Source: Bin87 sp963665395
GTDB taxonomy: Bacteria > Chloroflexota > Dehalococcoidia > Lucifugimonadales > UBA3495
Length of the DNA stretch: 64,000 bases
Reading direction: 5' to 3'
NCBI GenBank assembly: GCA_963665395.2
Contig: OY762251.1
Span: 1-64,000 of the forward strand
Shown: positions 35,401 through 43,206 of the stretch, piece after piece
Layout: each line of letters starts with the position of its first letter
Numbering within the stretch: position 1 is the stretch's first letter
The notes under the pieces: model-generated
Database searches by the model: none
What the model was told of the DNA's origin: nothing
Seen by the model: only the letters and a program-made list of their open reading frames with translations
Made by a program: the position numbers and the translations under genes

Positions 35401-35918
35401 ACGCTGCCCAGCACGTCGCGTTCCGGGTCCCGCTTGTTGGGCCGGCGGTGAACGAAAGCCAGGGTGATGCGGCCGGCAGCGGTACGGAACAGGACGACCA
35501 TCGGCATCGGCAGGTACTTGTTCAGCTCGCGGGTGAAGGCGGCGTACCGACCGCGAGCGTAGGCATCACCGCGGAGCTGCACGGCAGCGAACAGGAAACT
35601 GCGGGCGTTGCCCGTGTCAAAGCCGGCCGCGTCAAACAAGGCTCGCTGAGTTTCCGCTTGGATTTCACCGCTGGTGAACTGGAAGAGAACATTCATCGAC
35701 TGGGCGTTGTCCAGGAACGCCCGCGCCGACTGCGTGCTGAGGCTGGCGTTCGGAAGTTGCCGGATGAACTCGCCGGCGTCGCCGGATTGATCTGGCAACA
35801 TCCGTTCGCTCCGGTAGCCGCAGGCGTTCAGGAGGCCGGTGGCCGCCGCTGTGAGGTCGCGGTCAACCATTGCCGCCAAGGCGGCGCCGATGGCGTTTCT
35901 GACGCTTGCAGTGCTCAT
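32436..35918 (-). CDS. Large Eco57I-type N6-adenine DNA methyltransferase
   Basis: 1160 residues. The N-terminal about 350 residues form a helical region with ITRLMFVWFIKEKGLVAEDLFIENRA, usual in large class I methylases. The catalytic part has SYYTPRAVVDYMVDEAL, motif I ALDPAVGSGAFPMGVLHKL (near residue 543) and LYLIQNSIYGVDIQPIATQIAKLRFFISM, with motif IV MVIGNPPYKQIKKG near residue 786. The C-terminal about 330 residues are the likely recognition domain, ending in helical RLTKIVDRILKAK. No nuclease motif is visible, so cleavage would depend on partners. It starts at ATG 35918, overlapping the helicase stop (ATGA). The protein likely marks self DNA for the helicase-nuclease upstream. Confidence 0.88.
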   Translation of the reverse strand: MSTASVRNAIGAALAAMVDRDLTAAATGLLNACGYRSERMLPDQSGDAGEFIRQLPNASLSTQSARAFLDNAQSMNVLFQFTSGEIQAETQRALFDAAGFDTGNARSFLFAAVQLRGDAYARGRYAAFTRELNKYLPMPMVVLFRTAAGRITLAFVHRRPNKRDPERDVLGSVSLIREINAAEPHRAHLDILAELSLPERLKWIDDHGKPRNFDGLLDAWLSALDTEELNRRFYRELFTWFEGAVKTAKFGDQEDAALPAEEQVIRLITRLMFVWFIKEKGLVAEDLFIENRAAELLKGYAREAGDSYYRAVLQNLFFATLNTEIGQRRFSRENRDDHRNFSVYRYRNEIAHPDRLVALFDQTPFINGGLFDCLDSFDATGAGGVRVDCFTDNPSQRAGYSIPNRLFFGDSANLGLIDLFNRYKFTVEENTPTEQEVALDPELLGKVFENLLAAVNPETQQTARKETGSYYTPRAVVDYMVDEALVATLAQKASPVDGDADEWQVRLRCLLDYGDAFADAETLFTPAEREAVVRAIAGIKALDPAVGSGAFPMGVLHKLTLALRRLDDRNELWERLQKELAGRRAAAAFDTAEQSERDAELQEISDTFEKYRDSDFGRKLYLIQNSIYGVDIQPIATQIAKLRFFISMAIEQQPNDDPEDNYGIRPLPNLETRFVAADTLMPLEKPIQRAFGQTDEVRRLEGELAANRERHFHANTRTAKSACRRQDVRLRKQLAAALQTAGFPAGSANQIAAWEPFDQNADPVGWFDAEYMFGVADGFDMVIGNPPYKQIKKGTYPKARFPYSEGRDKGKQNLYKMFVEQSYNLCKNDGVATLIVQSSLMCDLSSAATRLLLLEHTQLRHIIEFPKAAPTREAQVFQSVTQGTCIYQFIKSPPDERPIRISVGNDAHSIADLRFSPINSGTIENLYPTLRCLPRIAEGSVGILEKIAGDHSIKPLQDYVASISQGDLNLTTHSKRFSSKATTVRLLRGRNIGRFAVKYDTSNEYCDQSFMPEQVKANREGVFLICQQITGTNDERRLHFGVTERPITDFLCGNSLNKLLLKNPSHSKAFCALLNSKFMDWIFRITSTNNHVQGYELEQLPIPAMTTGDRHRLTKIVDRILKAKAANRATDTSADEAEIDRLVYALYSLTDAEIAAVAGN

Positions 35919-38900
35919 TTCGTATCCTCGATGACCAGCCAGGTTATCAGCTCAAAGTCCGTGTTTTCGTTGGGATTTTCGGATGCCTTGGGCAGCACGA
36001 AGTCGCGCCCACTGCCCAGGCCTCGCGTTTGCGTTGCGCCGTGCGCCTGCCTGATGTGGGCAATGGCGTCGGTGAGCAGTTTATCGTAGCGCGACATATC
36101 GCGGCCCTGGTCGGTTTCGCGGTCAAATCGGTCGCACAGTTCGGTAATGGGCGCGGTTTCGCCGGCAGTTGCGGCGTCGAACACGGCCAGCGCCTGCCGT
36201 GCGTTGGCGCAACCGTAGCGGATGTTGCCGTTGTCGTGCAAATACACGAAATAGAAGGGATGCACCGGGCTGGCGGCCCTTTGCCGCGATCCGACGTCGC
36301 CGGCGTTGCGTTGGCGCAGGCAGAAGATTACGCCGGGTTGAGCCTCGGCTCCTCCCTCGTCGCCGGCGACGGCGTACACGCCAAGGGGCATGGCTTCCAG
36401 CTCGTCCTTGTTGGCTTCCAGGTAACGCAACAACTGGGTCAGGAAGTGGTCCAGGGTGAAGTCGCCCATGGTCGGCCCGTCGCTGAGGTCGTCCAGGTCG
36501 AGGACTTCCTCGCGCAGTCTGAGCAGTTGCTCGTCGCGGAAATTCAGTTCCAGCTGGGCGTCCTCCTCCGTGAAGGGGTCTTCGTCTCCGCTGGCGGCCA
36601 GGTCGGCCAGCGCCATTCGCGCCTGCACCCGGCTTTCCAGCTTCAGGTACACGTCCATGTCCGACGTGGGCCAGTAGTTGGTCATCCGCACAGATTGATT
36701 ACGGCTCCCGATGCGGTCAACGCGCCCGAAACGCTGGATGATCCGCACCGGGTTCCAGTGGATGTCGTAGTTGAGCACAGCGTCGCAGTCTTGCAGGTTC
36801 TGGCCTTCGGAGATGCAGTCGGTGGCAATCAACAGGTCGATGTCGGCGCCGGCGTCCGCGCTACCGCGGCTCCGCGCCCTGGGGGCGAAGTTGCTCAGGA
36901 TGGCGTTGAAGTTGTTGGCGCCGGCCGTGGTGTGGGTTTCGTCGCCGGACACCATGGCCATGTTTATGCCCAGCTCGGCGGCCAGGTCGGTCAGGTTGTC
37001 GTACAGATAGTTCGCCGTGTCCTTGAAGGTGGTGAACACCAGCAGTTTGCGGTTGGCGTTGCCGTCCCGGTCGGTGGTGGGTTTTCGAGCCTTGTCGCTC
37101 ACTGCCCACCTGATTTCGCGCAGTTTGCCGTCGCGTTCCGGCGTAATGGCGGCGACCTGCTGCTGCACGCTTTCCAGAGTGGCCTTGTCTGCCCGCAAAT
37201 CGGCCTGCCAGCGAGCCACGTCCAGCTCGGCGAGGCGGTAGGACTGGCGGCGTCCACCGACGGAGAATTCTTCGTCTTCCTCGTCTTCGTCGGGTTGCGT
37301 ATCCGCCTCCGTCGCTTCCATAGTGGACTGCCCACCTTGCTCGTAGCGGTCAATCTTTTCGAGCAGGTCGTCGATCTTGCCGATGGTGCGCCCCAGCGTC
37401 AGCGTCAGGGCCTTGGGGGAGCTTTCCAGCCGTTTGAGGAAGTTGGTGCACATCATCCCAACCAGGAAACGCTCACTGTCCTGCTGGTTGAAATTCTGCC
37501 GCTGGCGGGTTTCCGCCAGTTCCTGTAGCCGCGCCGGATCGGTTACGTATTCGCTGGGCTGGTACACCGACAGCTTGAACTCGCCGATGCGCGCGGCAAG
37601 TTCCTGGTAGGAGAGTTCGCCCTTCAAGTCCGTCTGCGGGTAGCGGTTCGTCGGAATTTCCCGCTGGGGGAACTGCCCGATGCGTTCCATTTCGGCGGCG
37701 TAGAATTGCTCGATCTGCCGCCGCGACCGTGAGATTGACACGCCGTCCAGCAGACGCAGGAAATCGGCGCCGAGCTTCTCCAGCAGTTGCGCCTTGTCGC
37801 GGCGGCTCCGGTTGGCTTGTTCGGTTTCCCACTGCTTGAACACTCTTTGCGCCGACGCCATCACGTTGCGGATGCTGCCCACGCCCAGGCTTTCGCGGAA
37901 AGCGCCTTCCCGTCCCTCGGTCATCAGGTAAATCTGGTTCCGCAGGTCAATCAGCGAGGTATTCACCGGCGTCGCCGACAGCATCAGCGCCTTGGTCCTG
38001 GCGCCGTCCTTGATTACTTCGTCAAGCAGGCGCCGGTAGCGTTGCCCCCCGTCGTTGCGGAAGTTGTGCGATTCGTCAATCACCACCAGGTCGTAGTTCT
38101 GCCAGTTGAAAGTCCGCAAGTTGACCCCGCCCGACGAGCCGGAGTTCCGTGAGAGGTCGGTGTGGGCCAGCACGGTAAAGGCGAAGCGGTCTTCCGTGAA
38201 CGGGTTCTGCCGGTGGCCGTAGATGGACGGGTAGAGCGACCAGTTTTCAAACAACTTGCGCGGGCATAAAACCAGCACGCGCTCGTTGCGCAACTCGAAG
38301 TACTTGATGACCGCCAGCGCGGTGTAGGTTTTGCCCAGTCCCACGCTGTCGGCCAGGATGCAGCCGTTGTGCTCCCGTAGCTTGGCGATGGCGCTTTTCG
38401 CCCCGTCCTTCTGGAACTCGTAAAGGGCGTTCCAGATTTGGCTTTCCGTGAAGCCGGTGGCAGCGGCCACCGCGTCGCCGGCCAGGCGGGCCTCAATGTC
38501 CTTGCGGAACAGTTCGTACAGCGTCTTGTAATAGACGGCCTCCGGGGCGTAGTCGCCGCCGAGACGTTGCAGAGCGTCCAGCACCCGTTGCTTGACGTCC
38601 TCGGTGAGCCGTTCGTCATTCCAGAGTCGGTTGAACCACTCATTCAACTCGGCGAGCGTGTCAGCGTCGTCGGTGGCGAGGTTGATTTCCAGGTTGGGCC
38701 GGTCGCTGCCGCCAAGGCCGCGTTTGGTGAAGTTGGAGCTGCCGACGACACCGGCGGCGCTGTCCGGCGACGCGGTGAGGTACATCTTGCCGTGCAGAAA
38801 GTTGGCGCGGCTGACCGAGCGGACGGCTACGCTGTCCTGACTCACCCAGTCGGCGCACTGCTTCGCCAGGGCCTTCTGTTGCAGGGTATGGTTCGGTTCC

Positions 38901-39151
38901 AGCCCGCGCTCTGTGAGCTCGAACGATTTGGGCTCGTCGGCGCTGGGATCCAGATCCTCCACCGACGTCGGATCGCCGAAGAGGAACTTGGTGCGACCCA
39001 CTTGGTCCAGCTCTTCGGACAGCAGTTCGTAGCCGTAGATGGTGAAGTAAGCCGACGCCAGGTTGAAGGCGTCGGCGCCGCGCAGATTGCGCCGCAGGTG
39101 GTCGGCCACGGTGGCGGCTTGGTTGTCCAGGATGCGGCTCTTTAGCGGCAT
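35915..39151 (-). CDS. SNF2-type helicase with N-terminal PLD nuclease domain
   Basis: About 1078 residues from ATG 39151 (GGAGG upstream). The N-terminus is a phospholipase-D-like nuclease: NFLHGKMYLT (His120, Lys122) followed by AAGVVGSSNFTKRGLGG. The helicase core has GCILADSVGLGKTYTALAVI (Walker A), YDLVVIDESHNFRN (DESH box), KALMLSATPVNTS, then KLLVFTTFKDTANYLY and the C-lobe IDLLIATDCISEGQNLQDCDAVLNYDIHWNPVRIIQRFGRVDRIGS. An acidic low-complexity insert (ATEADTQPDEDEEDEEFS) sits between the lobes. It can plausibly translocate on DNA and cut it. Adenine methylase and helicase are coupled by an ATGA overlap. It resembles helicases seen with class I DISARM-like and similar systems, but the other DISARM genes are absent. 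Confidence 0.85.
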   Translation of the reverse strand: MPLKSRILDNQAATVADHLRRNLRGADAFNLASAYFTIYGYELLSEELDQVGRTKFLFGDPTSVEDLDPSADEPKSFELTERGLEPNHTLQQKALAKQCADWVSQDSVAVRSVSRANFLHGKMYLTASPDSAAGVVGSSNFTKRGLGGSDRPNLEINLATDDADTLAELNEWFNRLWNDERLTEDVKQRVLDALQRLGGDYAPEAVYYKTLYELFRKDIEARLAGDAVAAATGFTESQIWNALYEFQKDGAKSAIAKLREHNGCILADSVGLGKTYTALAVIKYFELRNERVLVLCPRKLFENWSLYPSIYGHRQNPFTEDRFAFTVLAHTDLSRNSGSSGGVNLRTFNWQNYDLVVIDESHNFRNDGGQRYRRLLDEVIKDGARTKALMLSATPVNTSLIDLRNQIYLMTEGREGAFRESLGVGSIRNVMASAQRVFKQWETEQANRSRRDKAQLLEKLGADFLRLLDGVSISRSRRQIEQFYAAEMERIGQFPQREIPTNRYPQTDLKGELSYQELAARIGEFKLSVYQPSEYVTDPARLQELAETRQRQNFNQQDSERFLVGMMCTNFLKRLESSPKALTLTLGRTIGKIDDLLEKIDRYEQGGQSTMEATEADTQPDEDEEDEEFSVGGRRQSYRLAELDVARWQADLRADKATLESVQQQVAAITPERDGKLREIRWAVSDKARKPTTDRDGNANRKLLVFTTFKDTANYLYDNLTDLAAELGINMAMVSGDETHTTAGANNFNAILSNFAPRARSRGSADAGADIDLLIATDCISEGQNLQDCDAVLNYDIHWNPVRIIQRFGRVDRIGSRNQSVRMTNYWPTSDMDVYLKLESRVQARMALADLAASGDEDPFTEEDAQLELNFRDEQLLRLREEVLDLDDLSDGPTMGDFTLDHFLTQLLRYLEANKDELEAMPLGVYAVAGDEGGAEAQPGVIFCLRQRNAGDVGSRQRAASPVHPFYFVYLHDNGNIRYGCANARQALAVFDAATAGETAPITELCDRFDRETDQGRDMSRYDKLLTDAIAHIRQAHGATQTRGLGSGRDFVLPKASENPNENTDFELITWLVIEDTK

Positions 39152-39681
39152 CTGATGCCTCCCGTTATATTGTCTGACGGCTACGCCACTTGCTGTCAGG
39201 TGGGTGCGACAAGCCGGATGGCTGAGGGCCGGCGCCATTGCGGGCTCGTTCCCAGCCCGCGCTTTTGCGCTTGGGGCAGCGCCTCAGTCCCGGCGCGTCC
39301 GGCCGTGTCGGCGCTTCACAATGACTGCACCTCAGACGCGGGACTGGCAAGTGTAGACCTGCATTCAGACCGTTCCGAGTATAGTGCGGCGGGGCGCGGG
39401 CTGCTACCTTTACCCGTGAGAATCAGTGGCGGCCGGCGTTGCCGCCACTGCGATGTCGTAGGATGGGTGCGGCTGAAGGCGGTGCTTCAAGTTGGCAGCG
39501 GCCACTGCTTTGCTGATGCTAGCTGAAATGGTCCGGGTTTCCTCGTTGAGGCGGCATGCGTCGGCCGTGATGCCGTTTTGTTAGATGTAGTACACGAAGC
39601 AGGCCCTTCTTGGTTCGGACCTGCTCAGTCTTGAATGAGCTGCCCGCCTTCGCAAATGTGTGGCGAGCCAAAAGAGGTGAG
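39152..39681. other. Upstream region of the helicase operon; no gene
   Basis: This 530-bp gap holds the leader of the defence operon and the end of the small-gene cluster. One GC-rich hairpin, GTGGCGGC-N7-GCCGCCAC, lies near 39427-39449 without a T-run. Reading frames are short and unconvincing. The promoter for the 39-kb operon is expected here, but no consensus boxes could be assigned. Confidence 0.5.
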
Positions 39682-39861
39682 CTACCGGCGGTTTTCTCTG
39701 ACCGCTTGTTCAATGGCCCGACGGTACGGTCCCTCGCTGGTGAAGTGGCCGTCTTTACCGCGTTTGTGCCCCGGCATCACGTGGGTCTGTCCGTCGATGC
39801 CCACCACAGTGCGCTCGAGGTCGTCTCCACGTTGGATGGCGAAATCTTTCTTTTGTCCCAT
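39682..39861 (-). CDS. Small basic protein, 59 residues, unknown
   Basis: Starts at ATG 39861 with AGGGAG seven bases upstream: MGQKKDFAIQRGDDLERTVVGIDGQTHVMPGHKRGKDGHFTSEGPYRRAIEQAVRENRR. It is rich in charged residues, with a short KRGKDGHF turn and a helical tail. It sits 92 bp downstream of the next gene on the same strand, so the two may be cotranscribed. No family recognised; the strong ribosome site is the main support. Confidence 0.55.
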   Translation of the reverse strand: MGQKKDFAIQRGDDLERTVVGIDGQTHVMPGHKRGKDGHFTSEGPYRRAIEQAVRENRR

Positions 39862-39953
39862 GGTGTCGCTCCCTGAAAAGGGTAATGGCGAGGGCCTGCG
39901 GCGGCGTTGCGCAGAGCCCGACTACAGATCAGGCTGGTCGCGTCGTTCCGGCG

Positions 39954-40343
39954 TCAGGTGCGAAGTTGCCGGCGCCGTGCGCGACGGCAGCCAACTACGA
40001 TTACGCCGTCGGTGACGCTGTAGCCTACGCCGGTGTCGACGTATTCTCTTTCTTCGTCATCGTCCGAAAGGGTGTTAGGGTAGGTTCGGCCTTCTACCCT
40101 TTCGCTTGCTTCGGCTGAAACTTCCGCAGCACGGCCGCTGGTGAGCGGGAAGACGGAGACGACTTCATAGCCGTCGCCGTCCAACTGGTTGCAGTACTTG
40201 GCGATGTCGTCCGCCAGTTTTCGGCCGGCGGGCCGTTCCCCTGCTATGCCCCACACCTGCTTGGTGGAACCGTTGCGCTCGTTGAGGTGGCTGTCCACGG
40301 CCAAATAGCGGGCAACGTATGCGTCTGAGTCCTTGGTAGTCAT
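39954..40343 (-). CDS. Hypothetical protein, 129 residues
   Basis: Starts at ATG 40343 with AGGAGG upstream: MTTKDSDAYVARYLAVDSHLNERNGSTKQVWGIAGERPAGRKLADDIAKYCNQLDGDGYEVVSVFPLTSG...DTGVGYSVTDGVIVVGCRRARRR. The 'LDGDGYEVVSVFPL' plus a C-terminal 'VTDGVIVVGCR' strand recalls DUF4177-like folds (GxGWELVSV... strand), but identity is not certain. The longer upstream frame overlaps the surface-protein remnant and is not real. Confidence 0.6.
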   Translation of the reverse strand: MTTKDSDAYVARYLAVDSHLNERNGSTKQVWGIAGERPAGRKLADDIAKYCNQLDGDGYEVVSVFPLTSGRAAEVSAEASERVEGRTYPNTLSDDDEEREYVDTGVGYSVTDGVIVVGCRRARRRQLRT

Positions 40344-40499
40344 GACAAAGCTGTCCTCCTGGGCACGGTCGTGCCGATGGGCGGGAACGGTGAGCACGGC
40401 AATTGGGTCCCACACTAACGCCGCAAGTGTTGAGCGATTGCCGCCCTGCCCCCGCAATGACCGAAGCCAATGCGGTCCGCCTTGGTGGTTGGTGGCCAT

Positions 40500-41091
40500 G
40501 ATCACGGCTGCAGTAAGGTTGCAGGTGCCCAACGCTGGGCTGGCCGAGGCCAGTGCCCAGTATGAGGTGCAATGCAGCCACGATGGCGCGTACAGTGGTA
40601 TCGACGTTGCCCGGCTTGGGCGGCCACCAGACCGCCTGCGTCGCCGGACTCCGGTCGTCGCCGTTCCTGGCATAGACGCGCGCCACGTGGGTGGTGTCGC
40701 TCTGGTCCAGGTCGCCGATGCCGGCGTTAGTGCGGCTCGCGGCCACGGGGCTGCCGTCTCCGACGGTGTACTCGTAGCCTTCGGCGTTGACCCAGGTCCA
40801 CCAGACCAGCAGGTTGTCGCCGTCCCAGCGCATCCGCGCCCAGGCCGGGGCGTCCGGGTCGTCGTCGGTGATGGTCACCGTCACCGAAGTTACGCTGCCC
40901 GCCGTCACGGTTGACGGCAGGTTGTCGGTGTCCAGCGACACGGTGAAGGTCTCGTCGTCGTTGTCGCCGGTGTCGTCGGTGGTGGTTATGCTGCCCGTGC
41001 CGGTGGTTTGGCCGGCGGTGACGGTGATGGACGAAAGGGTGCCGTAGTCGCCGGCTTCGGCGGGATTTGTCGCGCCGGCGGCCAGGATCAA
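40500..41091 (-). pseudogene. Fragment of a Calx-beta-repeat surface protein
   Basis: The frame begins abruptly with TNPAEAGDYGTLSSITVTAGQTTGTGSITTTDDTGDNDDETFTVSLDTDNLPSTVTAGSVTSVTVTITDDDPDAPAW, the strand-turn pattern of Calx-beta-type repeats. A fibronectin-like segment follows (LLVWWTWVNAEGYEYTVGDGSPVAASRTNAGIGDLDQSDTTHVARVYARNGD). There is no signal peptide or upstream repeats; its 5' side stops at the protease operon. After about 40500 the frame looks random and overlaps the next gene. It is a truncated piece of a long extracellular adhesion-type protein. Confidence 0.55.
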
Positions 41092-41115
41092 AAGTCGAGG
41101 GAACCGGTGGCCAGG

Positions 41116-41487
41116 CTACTCCGCCGCCCGGATGACGACGCGCCCGCCGTTCCTGATTTCCACGTACCGGCTGTGGGCGTCCAGCAACGCCATTCCCACC
41201 AGGGGCGTGGCGCCCACGGCGTCGGCTTCAATGTTCCGCGGGCCTCCGTCCCCAATCACCGTGGCCCGGTGCGCGGGGAAGCCGACTTCCATATCGTCAG
41301 CCAGGGTCCCGCTGCTGCTGAACACGTAGGGGAGCGTCAGTTCCGCGACCAACGCCGGCGGCAGGGTCGGGAAGCCACTGTAGCCGGTGTAGATCACGGC
41401 GCTCGCCTCCCGCGTTCGTCCCGGCGAGCCGCGGATGGTGAGCGCTACGACGGCTTCGTTGTTGGCGTTGACCGTGCCCTCTATCAT
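41116..41487 (-). CDS. Clan AA (retropepsin-like) aspartyl protease homologue lacking the catalytic Asp
   Basis: 123 residues, starting MIEGTVNANNEAVVALTIRG. The family block normally reads 'AVIDTGFSGFLTLPP'; here it is ASAVIYTGYSGFPTLPPALVAELTLP, so the catalytic Asp is Tyr. The later ATPLVGMALLDAHSRYVEIRNGGRVVI matches the family. Without the Asp, protease activity is unlikely, and it could be a structural or regulatory relic. Its ATG overlaps the stop of the gene before it (ATGA). Confidence 0.7.
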   Translation of the reverse strand: MIEGTVNANNEAVVALTIRGSPGRTREASAVIYTGYSGFPTLPPALVAELTLPYVFSSSGTLADDMEVGFPAHRATVIGDGGPRNIEADAVGATPLVGMALLDAHSRYVEIRNGGRVVIRAAE

Positions 41488-41756
41488 CCTGCCCGCCGGG
41501 TAGAACCGCCCCCGAAGGTCCGCAGCGTCGGATACCCCACCTTCACTACCCAGACATCGGGAGCAGGACGCCGTTCCCACAGCGCGTCCGCGGCGGCCAG
41601 ACCGGTTCCGGCGATGGCGTAGTCGCCGCTGTCCACGTCGATGGCGATTACCTTGCCACGGTGGTCCGCTTCGACCTGGGGCCGGATGTCCCGCTCGTAG
41701 ATTTCCTGGCCCAGGCGGGCGATTTCCTCTGTGGGGCGAGTTGGCGCGTTCACCAC
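41484..41756 (-). CDS. Small protein paired with the retropepsin-like gene
   Basis: 90 residues: MVNAPTRPTEEIARLGQEIYERDIRPQVEADHRGKVIAIDVDSGDYAIAGTGLAAADALWERRPAPDVWVVKVGYPTLRTFGGG. This compact alpha/beta protein is a frequent operon partner of clan AA aspartyl protease homologues in Chloroflexota and cyanobacteria, and is likely the antitoxin-like or regulatory half of a two-gene unit. That role is inferred. The stop overlaps the partner's start by four bases. Confidence 0.65.
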   Translation of the reverse strand: MVNAPTRPTEEIARLGQEIYERDIRPQVEADHRGKVIAIDVDSGDYAIAGTGLAAADALWERRPAPDVWVVKVGYPTLRTFGGGSTRRAG

Positions 41757-42156
41757 GATGACCCCCGCGAAGGCTTGGCGATGGTTTCGCCATTCTACAC
41801 CGCGGGGAGATTTTCGGAGTGGTCGATGTCCGTCGCTCCGCTCGCCTCGCTTTCGAGTTTGGGGTTGTCGTCAAGCGCCGCGGAGTCCGTCCGCGGCGCC
41901 ATTTCACCGGCGCGTGAAACGCGCCCTGCCGGTCGCCGCCAACGCCGAAGACTGCGGCGGCCGGCGGCCGACGTGGAAATTTTGTAGAGAAGATGCGGGG
42001 GAATGGGAGGGGCGGGAGAGAAGAAGGAAGGGGTGAAGCTGTGACCCTGTCAGCCGTCTGCGCGCAGGCAATGCCGACGGCGAAACGGTTGGGGGCGTCT
42101 TCACAACCGCCCCATCAATCCCAGAGTGAAATCGCACAAGGAGCGCACGCAACACG
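41757..42156. other. Spacer with a polypurine tract
   Basis: About 400 bp between divergent gene sets. A G/A-rich run of about 40 bases lies at 41993-42033 (GGGGGAATGGGAGGGGCGGG...). A similar run occurs at 44340-44395 ahead of another gene cluster, both preceded by CGGCCGGCGGCCG-like sequence. Otherwise nothing is identifiable. Confidence 0.5.
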
Positions 42157-42528
42157 ATGAATGCCAGTGAACTCGAAATCAATCGGGATGACGTAATCGC
42201 CGAACTCGACGCCCAGATTGGGCACGTTGCCGCAATCCTCAAGGGCAAGAGGGGCAACGTCCGGCGCAGCCTGACCGGCTGGGAAAGCGCCCTGGAGGAC
42301 GCCCGGAAGTCCGTTATCGAAGGAACGATCACCGCAGCGCAGGTCAACGCGCTGGTTCACCGGGGCTGTCGTCTGGCCGGCGCCGTTCCGGCGCAAAGGG
42401 TCGGTCACGATGGAGAGACGGAGGTCTGGATCTCCACCGGAGCGGCCGTGTCAAGCAACGTGGCCATCGTCCAGCGATTGGGACGCCTGCTGCGGACGCA
42501 GGTCAACGGCGGCGATGCGTCGCCATAG
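42157..42528 (+). CDS. Hypothetical protein, 123 residues
   Basis: MNASELEINRDDVIAELDAQIGHVAAILKGKRGNVRRSLTGWESALEDARKSVIEGTITAAQVNALVHRGCRLAGAVPAQRVGHDGETEVWISTGAAVSSNVAIVQRLGRLL. It has two predicted helical segments and no recognised domain. AAGGAG lies 12-14 bases before the ATG, slightly far. It opens a run of small plus-strand genes with overlapping ends, as in phage or integrative-element accessory clusters. Confidence 0.5.
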   Translation: MNASELEINRDDVIAELDAQIGHVAAILKGKRGNVRRSLTGWESALEDARKSVIEGTITAAQVNALVHRGCRLAGAVPAQRVGHDGETEVWISTGAAVSSNVAIVQRLGRLLRTQVNGGDASP

Positions 42529-42658
42529 GGACGAAGTTGTCGGCAACCCGCCGGCGGGACAGGCCGTCAAAGACCTGCCGGAAGAGGTTCCGGCGGATGA
42601 CCCCCAAGCCAAGTACGAAGCGGCCGCGGCTGATAACCCCTGTATCGAAGGAGGATTT

Positions 42659-42859
42659 ATGAGGACTCACAAAATCGCCCAGCCGCGGGCCGGCGACACC
42701 GCCTGCGGCCGAGAAACGGCGGGCCGGAAATTCGCCGTCGCCACCGACTGGCGCCAGGTGGACTGCATCCAGCGCCGCCGCCGCGGCTCCCGGTTCCAGC
42801 TGTTGCCACCCTACGAAGGAGGAACGGAAGACCACGCCGAAGCGCGCTCAGAAAATTGA
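42659..42859 (+). CDS. Hypothetical small protein, 66 residues
   Basis: A perfect GAAGGAGG sits six bases before ATG 42659: MRTHKIAQPRAGDTACGRETAGRKFAVATDWRQVDCIQRRRRGSRFQLLPPYEGG. The same frame is open upstream to an ATG at 42515 that overlaps the end of the preceding gene, so a 114-residue product is also possible. I prefer 42659 for its ribosome site. Basic and cysteine-poor; family unknown. Confidence 0.5.
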   Translation: MRTHKIAQPRAGDTACGRETAGRKFAVATDWRQVDCIQRRRRGSRFQLLPPYEGGTEDHAEARSEN

Positions 42860-42917
42860 TCGCCAGCAGGCGCGGAAGTCGCGGCGCAAGGGCGGCAAGC
42901 GGCGGAAAGGCTCCGCC

Positions 42918-43091
42918 GTGGCCACCCACTGCATCCACTGTCGCAAACGTCCCGCGTCGCCGGGACATCCCTTCTGTGTGCAATGCCACTCGCTCCCTGT
43001 CTGCGCCGGACGGAACGGCCGCGCGCGCGTCAACCTGGCCGGCGATCTTTGCCCGGATTGCCACTACCGAGTTTTCGGAGCGCCGAGGTGA
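42918..43091 (+). CDS. Small zinc-ribbon protein
   Basis: The frame reads VATHCIHCRKRPASPGHPFCVQCHSLPVCAGRNGRARVNLAGDLCPDCHYRVFGAPR, with CxxC pairs CIHC, CVQC and CPDC plus one single Cys, a compact zinc-binding pattern. GTG 42918 has AAAGG upstream. The frame is open further upstream (KRAQKIDRQQARKSRRKGGKRRKG), giving a basic arm, but without an ordinary start codon. It could bind nucleic acid. It lies between two small genes on the same strand. Confidence 0.45.
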   Translation: MATHCIHCRKRPASPGHPFCVQCHSLPVCAGRNGRARVNLAGDLCPDCHYRVFGAPR

Positions 43092-43206
43092 TCCGGCGGC
43101 GCCCCATACTGCCGGCAGGGCACGGCGCGACGGGTGCGAACCCGCCACCGCCGGATCAACCGTCATCACGCACACCAGGTTTCACGATTTTCAGGAGGCA
43201 ACGACA

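Noticed and set aside
34137..36089. 650-codon plus-strand frame
   Set aside because: Antisense of the adenine methylase and helicase junction; no domain, no ribosome site.
35906..37528. 540-codon plus-strand frame
   Set aside because: Antisense of the SNF2 helicase, which shows all helicase motifs.
23479..39151. Calling the locus DISARM or BREX
   Set aside because: DrmA/DrmB (DUF1998), and BrxL, PglZ or other BREX genes are not present; only individual components are similar.
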